From NCBI GenBank assembly GCA_900316365.1, contig ONCO01000005.1, positions 31,621-95,620 of the forward strand: a stretch of DNA of 64,000 nucleotides, in the 5' to 3' direction. The number at the start of each line of letters is the position of its first letter. The stretch's first letter is position 1. The position numbers and the translations under genes are program-made. Positions 1 through 8,063 of this stretch are shown here, piece by piece. The notes under the pieces were generated by a model. It saw only the letters and a program-made list of their open reading frames with translations. It was not told where the DNA came from and searched no databases. This DNA is from an uncultured Erysipelotrichaceae bacterium. GTDB taxonomy: Bacteria > Bacillota_I > Bacilli_A > RFN20 > CAG-826.

Positions 1-353
1 TGGCCATCGTCCCAGCTTAACGCTCCCTGGAAACTCCAAGTGGCGAACATCTCGATGATGGCGGAGACGATGATGGCGATGACGGTGGAGACGGTTAGGC
101 TCTTCGCGGAGGACACGCTATAATCCTTGGCTCTCCAGATGACCGTGAACATGAAGAGGGTATAGAGCATGGAATCGATGCCGAAAATCAACCATCCGGC
201 GGTGATAGGCATGGTCGCGGAGTTATAGATATTCGCATTGATCGCGGCGCCTATAGCCACGGAAATAAGGGCTACCGAGTCATAGTAATGACGGAAAAAG
301 AAGAGCAAGCCAAAACACGCGAGGGTGGCGAATAGAAGAATCAATAAAGACAT
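1..353 (-). CDS. Membrane protein, 3' part cut by window edge
   Basis: The minus-strand reading frame is open from an ATG at 353 to the window edge, about 117 residues. The visible part is almost all hydrophobic, with roughly three to four membrane segments, starting MSLLILLFATL and including a patch reading PITAGWLIFGIDSML. The general look recalls small integral membrane transporters such as the VUT/queuosine-precursor group, but the similarity is too loose to assign a function. A second in-frame ATG lies two codons upstream (359). No clear Shine-Dalgarno sequence precedes either start. Confidence 0.6.
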   Translation of the reverse strand, partial: MSLLILLFATLACFGLLFFFRHYYDSVALISVAIGAAINANIYNSATMPITAGWLIFGIDSMLYTLFMFTVIWRAKDYSVSSAKSLTVSTVIAIIVSAIIEMFATWSFQGALSWDDG

Positions 354-664
354 GGTCATAGTGGTTAATGAGCATGCTTGATGCTCGGAAGATTGTATTA
401 CTCTCCGCCTTTATTTTGTAGAAGCAGTTTTTCTTTGGCAAATGATGGGCTCTATGGCGTGGACGCGTCACATTTCTATTTCGGCGATCGTTTCGGGCCT
501 TACATTTAGGAAGGAAGCTCGTTTCTTCCGTGATAGATGATCACGGCTTAATTACAGCAGTTATGCAGGCAAAAACATCAAAAATACGTACCACAGTACG
601 AAAAAACGCGCATTTCGATTACATTTAGGCAAAGAACCCGGGAGTTTCGTATGTATAAACTCCT
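354..664. other. Intergenic region, divergent
   Basis: There is no convincing gene in this stretch between the divergent membrane gene and the nucleotidase gene. It contains an 11-bp direct repeat, TTACATTTAGG, at 500-510 and 619-629, and a small hairpin (CGTAC-CACA-GTACG) near 584-597. Neither has an obvious function. Confidence 0.4.
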
Positions 665-693
665 TTGCCACGCGTATGCGCTCCACGTACAAT
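665..693 (+). promoter_or_regulatory. Sigma-A type promoter for the nucleotidase gene
   Basis: TTGCCA at 665-670 and TACAAT at 688-693 are separated by exactly 17 bp. The start codon follows at 744 after an AGGAG ribosome site, giving a leader of about 45 nt. Confidence 0.6.
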
Positions 694-743
694 TGGTGCA
701 GGCGCGATTCATATGTAACGTGCCTACGCGTTAGGAGAACATT

Positions 744-3458
744 ATGAAGAAAACCAAGTTTTTCTTAGCCTCCCTTTTGGCCATTGCCCTTTCTTCGTGC
801 AATTTACGTAGCCCTGCAACGTCTTCGAATAAAGTAGCCGAAAGCTCTTTGCCTGGCGTTAGCTCTAATCTATTAACTAGTAGCAGCGAACACGAAACCC
901 CGGAGTCATCCTCGAACGCACAATCTAGCTCCACTCAGAAGTCTAGCTCTGCTCAACCAGCGAGCTCTTCTCAACAGCCTGCCTCATCCTCGCAGCAGCC
1001 TGCGAGTTCATCCCAGCAACCTGCATCGTCTTCTCAGCAGCCATCTAGCTCTAGCCAACCTGCCAGTTCCTCTAATCCACCGGCCTCATCTAGCTCTGCC
1101 TCTCAGCCATCCAGCAGCAACACGCCTGTTAAACCGACTACCGGATCTACGACCATTGATATCTTTGCTACCAATGACATCCACGGCACCATCTCCGCGG
1201 AGGATGATGACGAAGTAGATATCGCCACGATGGCCACCTTCCTTAAGGCCAAAGGCGAAATGGAAAACACCCTCCTTCTAGACCAGGGCGATACCTGGCA
1301 GGGTTCCATCTATTCCAACTTCAATCACGGCGCATTATTAACCGATATCTTTAACTATGTGCATTACGACGCGAGAACCATCGGTAACCATGACTTCGAC
1401 TGGGGCATTGAGGCCTTAGAGCAGAACTCCGCGAGGAGCTTTGAAGGCTATAGGGTTCCGGTCTTAGCCGCGAATGTCTATGACTATAACTTCGACACTA
1501 AGCAATTTGGTTCGACTCAGCAGAGCAACATCGGACAATCGACCGTCACCTATACCTTAGAGAATGGCGTTAAGGTCGGTATCGTCGGCATCATCGGCAT
1601 GAGCCAGATCACATCCATCAACTCCTTATATACCCATGACATCGGTTTCCTTGACCATATCGCCGTCCTTAAGAACGAGGCTAACGCCTTACGTCGAGAA
1701 GGATGCGATGTCGTCATCGCCACCTGCCATACTGGTCAGGCTGAAGTAATGGGTCAAAACCTCAGCGAATACTTTGACTTAGTCTTATGCGCCCATACGC
1801 ACTTATTCGAGCATGCGACTGAGGATGATCTCCATTTCCTCCAGTTCGGCTCCGACAATAGGGGCGTTGGCAAAGTCACCTTAACATTCGACTACGAGAC
1901 CAATAGCGTCACCAATACCACCTATAGCAACTTACTTAAGGGCGACATCGAGTCTAACGTCACGACCGTTGATTCTACCGTCACCAGAATGATCACCACC
2001 TATAGCGCCGAATGCGACGCGGAGGCGAATGTGGTGGTAGCCAATAACGTCAGCGGAACCTTTAGGAGCAACCAAGAAGCTCCTAACCTCATGGCCAAGG
2101 CAATCTATGATCAGGCCGTCAGCGAAGGACAGGATGTTGTCCTCTCTTACGTCAATAACGCGAGAACCGACCTTGGTCCTGGAACCTGGACCTACGCTGA
2201 CCTATACAGCGCATTCCCATTCGATAACACCATCTACATCATGGATATATCCGGTTATGACCTGCTTAATGAGGTGACTAACTATAACTGGGCATACCGT
2301 AATCCATCATTCACTCAGCCGATTGACTCCAATAGCACCTATCGCGTTGCCCTCCTCGACTATCTGGGATTCCATACGAACGATCGACGTTCCTACAATT
2401 ACTTCCCAAGCGCGAATGGCAATTATGTGGCGACATTAAGCAAGAACTACCGCCTTATCCTTAGGGATTGGCTCATCGCCCATGATTACGATAAGGGCAC
2501 CGTGCTTAGCTCTAATTCCTATGCATCTAACGGCCTCTATGCCAGGAACGCCTATAAGACCGCGGTCAATTTCTATGATGGCGATACCCTCTTAGAGACC
2601 AGAGGCGGCTTCAGGGGAAGCAACCTCCTTGATGTCATTAATGGCTATGCCCCATATAAGATCGGCTATGAGTTCCTTAACTGGAGCAAGGAGCTCTCTT
2701 ATAACAGCGCGGTTACCTCCGAGGATAAGGTCGATAAATATACGATTAACCTCTACGCTAACTATCAGCCAACCGGCGGAAGTGCAACGGTAGAGGGATT
2801 AGTCAACAATGAGGTCTATGACTTTGGCTCATATATCGAACTTAACCTCAATGAGACTAAGGCTATCTCCCTTAATGCCAATGGACACACCGTCGCGCCA
2901 AGTGACGTCGTTGCCGATCAAACCCGCTTAAGGACACATTCCGTTGATGGTTTGGTCCTTGTCGGTGGTGCTTCCTTAGGCACATCGGTCGTGACCCTCT
3001 CGCTTGATGGTCAAAACTATGGCTTCCTGTTCAATGTCGTCAACACCGTTGAATACACCAACCTCCAGCAATGCTATGAGATGGCTAATGATTCCTGGGC
3101 AAACGTCAGGACACATGAAGATGGATCCTTCTTTACCAAGAAGCTCTCCTTCTATGCCGGAGTGGTCACTGTTGATAATAGCTCCAGGTTAATAATCAAT
3201 ATGGCCTATGACGCCTTCTTGATCGATAGCTTCTATTTGTATGACTTTGCAGAGTTTACCTGGGACTACGTCGATGGTAACTGGAGTTATACAAGGGCTA
3301 ATGCTTACCCACAAACTGGTATTACTGTTGCCGCTGGATACATGGTCTCTGCCGATAGGGGTGCTTGCTACTCTTATACCAACTCTAGGGCTGGCACGGT
3401 TACCTTAGAGGCCTGCTATGGCACGCTTCTTAGCAGTGTGCAGGTTCTAAATAACTAA
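744..3458 (+). CDS. Serine-rich 5'-nucleotidase/UshA-like lipoprotein
   Basis: A 904-residue surface lipoprotein. The signal peptide ends in a lipobox with the acceptor Cys near residue 19. Residues 20-130 form a Ser/Gln/Pro linker with repeated SSQQPAS units that should hold the enzyme away from the membrane. The catalytic part is a calcineurin-like metallophosphatase: FATNDIHGT (about 142-150), QGD (about 182), GNHDFDWG (about 215) and CAHTH are the metal-binding motifs of the UshA/5'-nucleotidase family. A 5'-nucleotidase C-terminal domain follows, then a module resembling the Listeria-Bacteroides (InlB B) repeat (GYEFLNWSK...INLYANY) and a further beta-rich tail. It probably scavenges nucleotides or similar phosphoesters outside the cell. 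The start has an AGGAG ribosome site. A terminator follows at once, so it is probably monocistronic. Confidence 0.85.
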   Translation: MKKTKFFLASLLAIALSSCNLRSPATSSNKVAESSLPGVSSNLLTSSSEHETPESSSNAQSSSTQKSSSAQPASSSQQPASSSQQPASSSQQPASSSQQPSSSSQPASSSNPPASSSSASQPSSSNTPVKPTTGSTTIDIFATNDIHGTISAEDDDEVDIATMATFLKAKGEMENTLLLDQGDTWQGSIYSNFNHGALLTDIFNYVHYDARTIGNHDFDWGIEALEQNSARSFEGYRVPVLAANVYDYNFDTKQFGSTQQSNIGQSTVTYTLENGVKVGIVGIIGMSQITSINSLYTHDIGFLDHIAVLKNEANALRREGCDVVIATCHTGQAEVMGQNLSEYFDLVLCAHTHLFEHATEDDLHFLQFGSDNRGVGKVTLTFDYETNSVTNTTYSNLLKGDIESNVTTVDSTVTRMITTYSAECDAEANVVVANNVSGTFRSNQEAPNLMAKAIYDQAVSEGQDVVLSYVNNARTDLGPGTWTYADLYSAFPFDNTIYIMDISGYDLLNEVTNYNWAYRNPSFTQPIDSNSTYRVALLDYLGFHTNDRRSYNYFPSANGNYVATLSKNYRLILRDWLIAHDYDKGTVLSSNSYASNGLYARNAYKTAVNFYDGDTLLETRGGFRGSNLLDVINGYAPYKIGYEFLNWSKELSYNSAVTSEDKVDKYTINLYANYQPTGGSATVEGLVNNEVYDFGSYIELNLNETKAISLNANGHTVAPSDVVADQTRLRTHSVDGLVLVGGASLGTSVVTLSLDGQNYGFLFNVVNTVEYTNLQQCYEMANDSWANVRTHEDGSFFTKKLSFYAGVVTVDNSSRLIINMAYDAFLIDSFYLYDFAEFTWDYVDGNWSYTRANAYPQTGITVAAGYMVSADRGACYSYTNSRAGTVTLEACYGTLLSSVQVLNN

Positions 3459-3463
3459 TAAAT

Positions 3464-3845
3464 AGTCACACATTTATCTTGATGGACACCTCTAGTCGGG
3501 GTGTCCATTTTCTTTACATGTGTGACTATTTACTTGGCATTTTTGTAAAGGAAATAGTCACGGGAAAGGAGGAAAATATTTAATTTGCAATGTCGTAAAA
3601 GTGGCCAAAAAGTACAGAGAATGGTTAAAGAATGTACAGAAGTTAGTCACATTAGGTGTCAGAAACCTGTACAAAAATGTAAAGAACTTAGTCAAGGGGC
3701 ATGACTAACTATTGGACAAATGTGTAAAGAAAATAGTCAAGGCAGATGACTATCTATTTGGCAAAAATGTACAGAAGAGAGTCACACCTAGATGTCAGAA
3801 AACTGTGCAAAAGTGTACAGAAGATAGTCACGGCAAGGAAAAGAA
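3464..3845. repeat. Degenerate tandem array with a 45-bp period
   Basis: The pentamer AGTCA recurs at 3464, 3556, 3645, 3690, 3735, 3780 and 3826, that is, at 45- or 46-bp spacing or close to twice that (92 and 89 bp). The unit approximates AATGTACAGAAGATAGTCAC followed by a variable half. Units starting near 3511 and 3600 lack the AGTCA core but align over the rest. Some units carry TGACTAT opposite ATAGTCA and can fold (ATAGTCA at 3733-3739 with TGACTAT at 3747-3753; TTAGTCA at 3688-3694 with TGACTAA at 3702-3708). The plus strand is A-rich. One frame (3541-3885) reads through most of it as a basic peptide with a single stop after 3700. The array fills the gap between two serine-rich lipoprotein genes. 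Confidence 0.7.
3482..3514 (+). terminator. Intrinsic terminator of the nucleotidase gene
   Basis: ATGGACACC (3482-3490) pairs with GGTGTCCAT (3500-3508), followed by TTTTCTTT. The hairpin sits inside a larger inverted repeat, AATAGTCACACA...TGTGTGACTATT, which belongs to the 45-bp array. Confidence 0.85.
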
Positions 3846-3885
3846 AAAGCACCACGAAGGGTGCTTTGATTCTCTATGTTTGTAA

Positions 3886-4137
3886 TCAAATCCAAGGGAG
3901 CTCAACGCTTTGGGTAACAACGGATCCTGGCTGAGAGCTCTTTGGAGTCTCAGAGGATGGTGCCGCAGCTGTGGAAGATGATGGCTGAGCCTGCTCGGAG
4001 CTAGAGACTAAAGAAGAACTAGCAGGTTCGGAAGACTCCGGCTTGCTGCTATTTGCCTTAGAAGACGAATTGGTCCCGTTAGCGTTGCAAGCCGCTAAGA
4101 GGAATAAAGATATAAATAAGGTTAAGCGTTTTTTCAT
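3886..4137 (-). CDS. Serine-rich lipoprotein stub, probably truncated
   Basis: An 83-residue product with a good lipoprotein signal (MKKRLTLFISLFLLAAC, acceptor Cys17) followed only by a Ser/Pro/Ala linker (SSSKANSSKPESSEP...), ending ...VELPWI. In the two other such lipoproteins of this window the same kind of linker leads to a folded domain; here the frame stops right after it, beside the 45-bp repeat array. It may be a remnant of a larger lipoprotein gene, or a genuine small surface peptide. No clear Shine-Dalgarno sequence was seen. Confidence 0.55.
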   Translation of the reverse strand: MKKRLTLFISLFLLAACNANGTNSSSKANSSKPESSEPASSSLVSSSEQAQPSSSTAAAPSSETPKSSQPGSVVTQSVELPWI

Positions 4138-4159
4138 GGGAACATTATACAGTTTGAGT

Positions 4160-4190
4160 TAAAGAAAAGGGGGTCGAATCAACCCCCTTA
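4160..4190 (-). terminator. Intrinsic terminator after the small peptide gene
   Basis: On the minus strand AAGGGGG pairs with CCCCCTT around a six-base loop and is followed by TTTTCTTT. It closes the operon of the surface protein and the 48-residue peptide. Confidence 0.85.
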
Positions 4191-4203
4191 ATCTGCATTG
4201 GAC

Positions 4204-4350
4204 TTAGTCTCCCCAGATCCAGCCGTGAGCGATTTCATTGGCCTCGTTCTGGCCGAAGTTGCCGCTGGTCTCGCTAGAAGTGAGAATGACGTCTTCTTTG
4301 AGGTCTAAGACTTCAATAGCTGGTTTGTTGTATTTTTTGTTGTTATTCAT
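4204..4350 (-). CDS. 48-residue peptide of unknown function, RiPP-precursor-like
   Basis: This short gene has a perfect GGAGG ribosome site (4360-4364 on the minus strand) seven bases plus AC before the ATG at 4350. It begins 15 bp after the stop of the surface-protein gene and is followed by a terminator, so it is the last gene of that operon. The product starts MNNNKKYNKPAIEVLDLKED, continues with a Ser/Thr-rich stretch (ILTSSETSGNFGQ) and ends GWIWGD. From memory, short proteins with a KYxKPxIEVL(D/E)L..DV(I/L).TS beginning are common in Firmicutes and Bacteroidetes and mostly uncharacterised. The shape, a conserved charged leader plus a variable tail, resembles ribosomal peptide precursors. 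No maturation enzyme is adjacent, so a RiPP role is only inference. Confidence 0.75.
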   Translation of the reverse strand: MNNNKKYNKPAIEVLDLKEDVILTSSETSGNFGQNEANEIAHGWIWGD

Positions 4351-4365
4351 TGTTTTTGTCCTCCA

Positions 4366-6426
4366 TTAATCAATTCCGTAATGAGTCTTGAAAGCGGAAA
4401 TTAATAATTTTTGCTGTGCAGGCAAGTCGGTCATGGCGTCGTATTTGGCAATCATGCCGTTGACGGAGATGGTCTTTTCCTGGAGATAGACGGTCTGGAC
4501 CTTACCATCGATGTTGCCAGTGATGTATGGAGCGATTGTCATTGAAGTTTCGAAAGCGGAAGATGGGATGTCATCGACTCTGAAGGTGAAGTGGTGTTCG
4601 TTGGTTCCAGCAGTGATGTTCTCGGCTGTGCCAGCGAAATCGATGTGCTGCTCGCTACCAGCAACGGACAATCTAGCGCCAACAGCGGTGATGCTACCGA
4701 TATTGTTGTAAGTTTCGTCAGGGATTGAAGCTCTGAATTTCATGCTGACATCATCGAAACTCGTCACGTTGATGGTGTGAATTTCGATCTCGGTCATATG
4801 GACTTGTGTTGTTCCACTGGCCGTATTACGGATTACGCATGCATCGGAGTATACGTCAAAGGTCTTTTCTGTATTATTGTCTCCGTTGGTGGCGGCCAAG
4901 AAACTTGTAGTGTCGTCTTTGTTGTTTCCAACACTATAAGAAGAGTTGTCCGCTTTGATTGTTACGGTAGAGATTTTGTGGCCGTTAGTTGGCTCAATGA
5001 TGAGCATAGAACCAGCACCGTCTTTGCCGTAAAGCCTCATGGTTCCGTCTTTGTTTAAGCCGGCGCCTGTGCCGGCGCTGCCTTTGTCGACCGTGACGGT
5101 AAAGCAATCACCGATACCGATGTTGCTTGCGATGTTCGTGCCAGTTGCAATGCCGTTTATGCTTTCGCTTTTGCCTTTGTAATCAGCAGTATAAACGCCT
5201 TCGTATCCAGCATAGGAGAAACCAAGATTTGCGACTGGCGTGATGCTTTCGATGAGGCTCTTAAACAAGATGGTCAAACTAAAGCTTTCAAAAGCAGAAG
5301 AAGAGGATAGATATTTAACATAGCTGGAATCGGTGCCAAAAGCCTCCACCTTGAATTTGTAATCCCCAGAGACGAGATTTTCTAATATAAGATACGTGTT
5401 GGTGGTCTCAGCGGCGGTATAAGCGGTCGCGGCGCCACCAGAAGTGGTTACAGTGACCTTATACGAAGTAGCGTTAGCAACGCTATCCCAAGTAAGCTTA
5501 TTGTCGGCGCTGTTGAAGGATAAATTGGTTGGAGCCGTCAATTGTTCCTTCTTAATGACGGTCAAATCAATAGTCTCTTCGACAGATTGTTCGCCAACGG
5601 TGGCTGAGGCTTTGATCTTTACGGCGCCGCCAGTAGAAGCGGTAGAGAGCGCGGCGACATAGCAAACATCATTGTCGCCTTCTACTTCGACGATATCATC
5701 CCCTTGGGTGATTTCCCAAGAAATGGAGGCGTTGCCTAAGTTTTCGGCGGTAACTGTGATTGTTGCGTCCGTTGCATCGCCTTCCTGGGTGCTGCCCATA
5801 TAAAAAGAGGCGTTATCGGCACTGAGAGAAATGGATGGTTCGTTGCTAGTCTGAGCTGTGCCTTTATAAAGCTGAATAACTTGCTGTGTGGTGGTGAAGT
5901 ATCTAAAACGTTCCTGTCCGGAGGTTTTGTTATAACGTAAATTCAAACCGCCAGAAGTAATATTTGCGTTGCCGTTGTTATCGAATGCGATGGTGTTGTC
6001 TAATGCGGAATTCGAGGTGTCTAAACCGTTTTTGGTTGAGTTCCTTCCGATATATTTATTGCTAGCAGAACGGATGTATTTTTTGTTGTTGGCACCAGAA
6101 GCAATGGTGAAGGCGTATTGAGACCACTGACCAGCGGCGCTTTCGATGAGGCTGTGTTCATTGACCGTGACGGTCTGAGTATTTCTTTCGGCATCCAAAG
6201 TGGCACGACTGCCATCAAAGATTTTTCCTTCGCTCTCACAGACGATTAAATAGAGGCCATCAGTAAGATCTGTAGTGCTCGTGATTTTGGAAAAGGTGTA
6301 CTTTTCGCCGGCAGCTACGACTTCACTCGCCTTGTTGTTGCTAACGGTTCCGACAGTCCCAATCGCCCCTAACATAAGAGCAGGCGCGGCGACTAGTAAG
6401 AACAGATCGCGTTTTCTTAATTTCAT
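4366..6426 (-). CDS. Large secreted surface protein with Ig-like and FnIII domains
   Basis: A 686-residue protein with a signal peptide (MKLRKRDLFLLVAAPALMLG...). After the signal comes an N-terminal beta-rich domain (about 40-195; repeated R-S-x-x-K-Y-I patterns), a bacterial Ig-like domain (about 197-290), a fibronectin type III domain (about 293-385, APTNLSF...LTWDSVANATSYKV), a region containing GSMLIIEPTNGHKISTVTI, and a C-terminal domain. No sortase motif or C-terminal membrane anchor is visible. It probably acts as an adhesin or glycan-binding protein; no catalytic motif was recognised. The gene is preceded by a long structured leader with a terminator, has a GGAGAG ribosome site, and is followed by the 48-residue peptide gene. 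Confidence 0.7.
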   Translation of the reverse strand: MKLRKRDLFLLVAAPALMLGAIGTVGTVSNNKASEVVAAGEKYTFSKITSTTDLTDGLYLIVCESEGKIFDGSRATLDAERNTQTVTVNEHSLIESAAGQWSQYAFTIASGANNKKYIRSASNKYIGRNSTKNGLDTSNSALDNTIAFDNNGNANITSGGLNLRYNKTSGQERFRYFTTTQQVIQLYKGTAQTSNEPSISLSADNASFYMGSTQEGDATDATITVTAENLGNASISWEITQGDDIVEVEGDNDVCYVAALSTASTGGAVKIKASATVGEQSVEETIDLTVIKKEQLTAPTNLSFNSADNKLTWDSVANATSYKVTVTTSGGAATAYTAAETTNTYLILENLVSGDYKFKVEAFGTDSSYVKYLSSSSAFESFSLTILFKSLIESITPVANLGFSYAGYEGVYTADYKGKSESINGIATGTNIASNIGIGDCFTVTVDKGSAGTGAGLNKDGTMRLYGKDGAGSMLIIEPTNGHKISTVTIKADNSSYSVGNNKDDTTSFLAATNGDNNTEKTFDVYSDACVIRNTASGTTQVHMTEIEIHTINVTSFDDVSMKFRASIPDETYNNIGSITAVGARLSVAGSEQHIDFAGTAENITAGTNEHHFTFRVDDIPSSAFETSMTIAPYITGNIDGKVQTVYLQEKTISVNGMIAKYDAMTDLPAQQKLLISAFKTHYGID

Positions 6427-6462
6427 GTTTTTGTCTCTCCTTTCAAAACTGATGAAACTTTG

Positions 6463-6509
6463 AAAAAAGCCAGAGGGCTAACCCGCTTGGAGGCGGGGGC
6501 TCTCTGGCT
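6463..6509 (-). terminator. Terminator hairpin inside the leader of the surface-protein operon
   Basis: On the minus strand AGCCAGAG (6509-6502) pairs with CTCTGGCT (6475-6468), with an inner CCCGC/GCGGG stem, followed by TTTTTTC. It lies between the promoter and the surface-protein start codon at 6426, so it can act as an attenuator. Confidence 0.75.
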
Positions 6510-6633
6510 ATACGTTTATCGATATAGACATTCCAATCTTTGAGGCGTCCGGATTAGAAGGCAATCCGTTTGAGAGGGAGACAAAAGAAGCAAAGTAAAC
6601 GGAACCAAATGTTGTCAAACTTACTTGCTTCAT
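6508..6633 (-). CDS. Possible 41-residue leader peptide
   Basis: An open frame inside the surface-protein leader starts MKQVSLTTFGSVYFASF and ends GMSISINV, with its TAG stop (6510-6508) at the foot of the terminator stem. A ribosome on its last codons would cover the hairpin, the classical arrangement for translation-coupled attenuation. It has no good Shine-Dalgarno sequence, so it may simply be an open frame in a structured RNA. Confidence 0.3.
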   Translation of the reverse strand: MKQVSLTTFGSVYFASFVSLSNGLPSNPDASKIGMSISINV

Positions 6634-6678
6634 CCCTAACAATGCACGCCCCGGGAATGGGTGCTATACATGAGAAAA

Positions 6679-6707
6679 ATCTTATTCGTTTACGAATGGC
6701 TAAACAA
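6679..6707 (-). promoter_or_regulatory. Promoter of the surface-protein operon
   Basis: On the minus strand TTGTTT (6707-6702) and TAAGAT (6684-6679) are separated by 17 bp. The transcript would start near 6672, giving a leader of about 245 nt with several possible stems (TCCGTTT/AAACGGA and CGGATT/AATCCG) before the terminator. Upstream, 6708-6891, I see only the weak AT-rich end of the glucokinase transcript. Confidence 0.55.
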
Positions 6708-6891
6708 GAGGTTTTTTGATATTTCTTTAGAACTGATTGTTAATCGCAAAAAAGTACAATTTTTTGTTCTATAGGTATGCCAAAAAGGTACTTGATCAAA
6801 GGTCACTCTATAATTTGTTTCTACTCTTTATCTCAGAACCACAGAAAGAACCTTAAGAAGACAAAGGGCAAATAAGTTTTGCTTATTAGAC

Positions 6892-7836
6892 TTATTTAAG
6901 TATCAATGCCGCCGCGCCATAGATGCCGGTGAGGTCGCCAAGCGAGGCAACCTTAACAAACACTTCCGGTGTTCTCTTAAAGCCGTAATGCACTTTGGCT
7001 AATCTTTCTCTTAACGGTTCGGTTAATTCTTCCTTCTGGTTGGAGAGGCCCCCGCTTAAAAGGATGATGTCGGGCCTAAAGATATTGCAGAGATTGATTA
7101 AGCCTGTGGCGAGATGGTCTAAGTAATCCTCTCTCACCTCAATCGCGGTCTTATCGCCTAGCTTCGCGGTCTCGAAGGCGGTTCTGCCATCGATCCTTCC
7201 GCCTTTGGATACTGCGTAATCAATCATCTTGGTCTCTGGGTGCTTTTCCATCGCTTCGCGGGTGGCTTTCGCTAAAGCGGTGACGCTGGCGTAAGCCTCA
7301 AGGCAACCATGGAGGCCGCAGGAGCATTCCCTGCCGCCTTCTTTGATGATCATATGGCCAAGCTCTGCGCCTTTGCCGTCTTTCCCTTCGAAGAGGTTGC
7401 CATCTAAGACAAGCCCGCCTCCAACGCCGGTGCCTAAAGTGACGAGGACGACGTTCTTATAGCCTTTGGCCGATCCGAAAGCGTATTCCCCGAAAGCGGC
7501 GACGTTCGCGTCATTGGCGATCTTGATTGGTAGTCCGGTGATGCTCTTGAGCATGACGACTATAGGTAATTTGTTCCAGTGGAGGTTAGAGGAGTAGTCG
7601 CAGGTGCCGGTGGTGCTATTGATCGCGCCAGGGCAGCCAACGCCGATACCCTCGACCTTCACGCCCAAAGAGGCGATGTAATCGTTGAGGGCTCTGCCTA
7701 AACGGGAGATGGTTTCCTCTCCGGTGATCTTCTTGTCGATGCGGATGGCCTCCTTCTTGCGGATGGACCCATCTTCGCCGACTAAGGAGTATTTGATAGA
7801 TGTTCCGCCGATATCGACGCCGATTGCATACTTCAT
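6892..7836 (-). CDS. glcK: ROK-family glucokinase
   Basis: A 314-residue sugar kinase that phosphorylates glucose with ATP in the cytoplasm. The N-terminal phosphate-binding loop IGVDIGGTSIKYSLV, the ATP motif TLGTGVGGGLV, the catalytic-region motif ANDANVAAFGE and the ROK zinc-site CSCGLHGCLEAYAS are all intact, and the length is typical. The zinc motif and lack of an N-terminal helix-turn-helix point to a kinase rather than a ROK repressor. It stands alone, divergent from the diguanylate cyclase gene. Confidence 0.92.
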   Translation of the reverse strand: MKYAIGVDIGGTSIKYSLVGEDGSIRKKEAIRIDKKITGEETISRLGRALNDYIASLGVKVEGIGVGCPGAINSTTGTCDYSSNLHWNKLPIVVMLKSITGLPIKIANDANVAAFGEYAFGSAKGYKNVVLVTLGTGVGGGLVLDGNLFEGKDGKGAELGHMIIKEGGRECSCGLHGCLEAYASVTALAKATREAMEKHPETKMIDYAVSKGGRIDGRTAFETAKLGDKTAIEVREDYLDHLATGLINLCNIFRPDIILLSGGLSNQKEELTEPLRERLAKVHYGFKRTPEVFVKVASLGDLTGIYGAAALILK

Positions 7837-8047
7837 TGCGGGCTACCTCCTGGTTCGCAAAAACAAACACGAGCGAAGGAAAGCTAAAACCCAGCGGCCG
7901 AGAGGCGCGAACAATGGGTTTACGCTTTTCTTGAGACCATTATAAGACGCCAAACTTAAAAAATGCTTAAAACGCTTCGTTACTTTATATTCATGTATCA
8001 ATTTCGCCCTTTTGGAAGCCAAAAACCTTTTTTAGAAGCGAAAATAA

Positions 8048-8053
8048 TATAAA
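8048..8053 (+). promoter_or_regulatory. -10-like hexamer for a near-leaderless transcript
   Basis: TATAAA ends 10 nt before the ATG at 8064, with no Shine-Dalgarno sequence between. A transcript from here would have a leader of only a few bases. Confidence 0.4.
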
Positions 8054-8063
8054 ATCGAAGCAG

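Noticed and set aside
3464..3845. CRISPR array
   Set aside because: The 45-bp units are degenerate throughout, without identical repeats and unique spacers, and there are no cas genes.
6513..6670. A cyclic di-GMP riboswitch in the surface-protein leader
   Set aside because: Two diguanylate cyclases made this attractive, but the conserved core sequences of GEMM-I and GEMM-II are not present.
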